From Microbacterium arborescens (lineage in GTDB: Bacteria; Actinomycetota; Actinomycetes; Actinomycetales; Microbacteriaceae): a stretch of 64,000 nt of DNA. The position numbers were made by a program, and so were the translations under genes. The stretch covers positions 496,001 through 560,000 of the forward strand of contig QNUV01000041.1 of assembly GCA_003339645.1 (NCBI GenBank), written 5' to 3'. Shown here piece by piece: positions 63,745 to 64,000 of this stretch (its first letter is position 1; each line of letters opens with the position of its first letter). The notes beneath the pieces were generated by a model. The model saw only the letters and a program-made list of their open reading frames with translations, had not been told where the DNA came from and did no database searches.

Positions 63745-64000
63745 TCGCGGCGGCACTCGAGACTCCACACGTTGCGCCCGTTCTCGTAGCGGTAGTCGAC
63801 GGAGTCGACGCTCGCGAGCGCGAGAGCGAGCCCGCGGCCATCCTCGGAGTCGGCGTCGGCCATCGTCACCGCGCTGAGGTCGAGTTCGGCGGGCTGCGCG
63901 TCATCCTGGAAGGTCGCCGTCAGCGCCTCGGGGGTGGCGCGCAGGTCGAGCGTGAAATGCCGCCCCTCGGCACCGTGCGCGGCGACGGAATGCTCGACGA
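63741..64000 (-). CDS. RsbW-like anti-sigma factor kinase, 3' part only
   Basis: Open from the right edge; about 85 C-terminal residues are visible. The end GRGLALALASVDSVDYRYENGR followed by NVWSLECRRE, seen in parts, is the closing GHKL/HATPase strand pattern of RsbW-type anti-sigma factors (GxGLxL..., then a beta-hairpin). These bind ATP, hold a sigma factor and phosphorylate its antagonist. The N-terminal N-box lies outside the window. The stop overlaps the next gene's start by 4 bp. Confidence 0.65.
   Translation of the reverse strand, partial: VEHSVAAHGAEGRHFTLDLRATPEALTATFQDDAQPAELDLSAVTMADADSEDGRGLALALASVDSVDYRYENGRNVWSLECRRE

Overview
The window looks like a chromosomal segment of a high-GC actinobacterium, most likely Microbacteriaceae and probably Microbacterium or a close relative. 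This rests on gene content and order, not on a search. The pointers are the mltG-aroE-aroC-aroK-aroB-aroQ-efp-nusB run, a C50-carotenoid operon of the corynebacterial/micrococcal type (crtE-crtB-crtI-crtYe-crtYf-crtEb), a DUF3039 protein, a LigD/Ku pair, frequent GTG starts and stop/start overlaps, and recurrent TAnnnT boxes placed 6-7 nt before start codons. No insertion sequence, prophage or CRISPR array was seen.

Layout. 1-11.6 kb holds housekeeping genes: a Nudix protein cut by the window edge, rpsD, a small membrane-anchored protein, alaS, ruvX, mltG, the shikimate genes, efp and nusB. 11.7-16.3 kb has a SNF2-type helicase and a metallo-beta-lactamase/Rieske fusion. 16.3-21.9 kb is the carotenoid operon with a divergent MarR regulator and a palindromic operator on the crtE promoter. 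22-26.3 kb has initiator tRNA-Met, a DUF6328 membrane protein, an omega-amidase-like nitrilase facing an aminotransferase, and an HtrA-like protease. 26.3-33.4 kb is a cell-surface polymer region: three CDP-glycerol glycerophosphotransferase-like enzymes, a family 2 glycosyltransferase and a nucleotidyltransferase. 33.6-37.2 kb has an ABC exporter whose ATPase carries a long Pro-Glu repeat, then DUF3039. 37.2-45.4 kb has nicotinate phosphoribosyltransferase, murI-rph-rdgB, a divergent ligD/ku pair, a DedA protein and tRNA-Leu.

45.5-49.6 kb is a methionine locus: a formate/nitrite-type channel, a core methionine synthase without a folate domain (MesD type), its DUF1852 partner (MesX) and a divergent LysR regulator. 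49.7-52.9 kb is tetR-MFS-M20 amidohydrolase. 53-55.5 kb is an ABC exporter with a divergent TetR regulator and a strong palindrome on its promoter. 55.5-60 kb is a compact Tad/Flp pilus operon. 60-64 kb has a GAF-SpoIIE phosphatase, a GH26-like/OpgC-like membrane fusion and the end of an RsbW-like anti-sigma gene.

No gene-free stretch exceeds about 320 bases. The longest, 21899-22222, holds a terminator and the initiator tRNA. Assignments rest on motifs read by eye. Operator and promoter calls are inference from symmetry and spacing.
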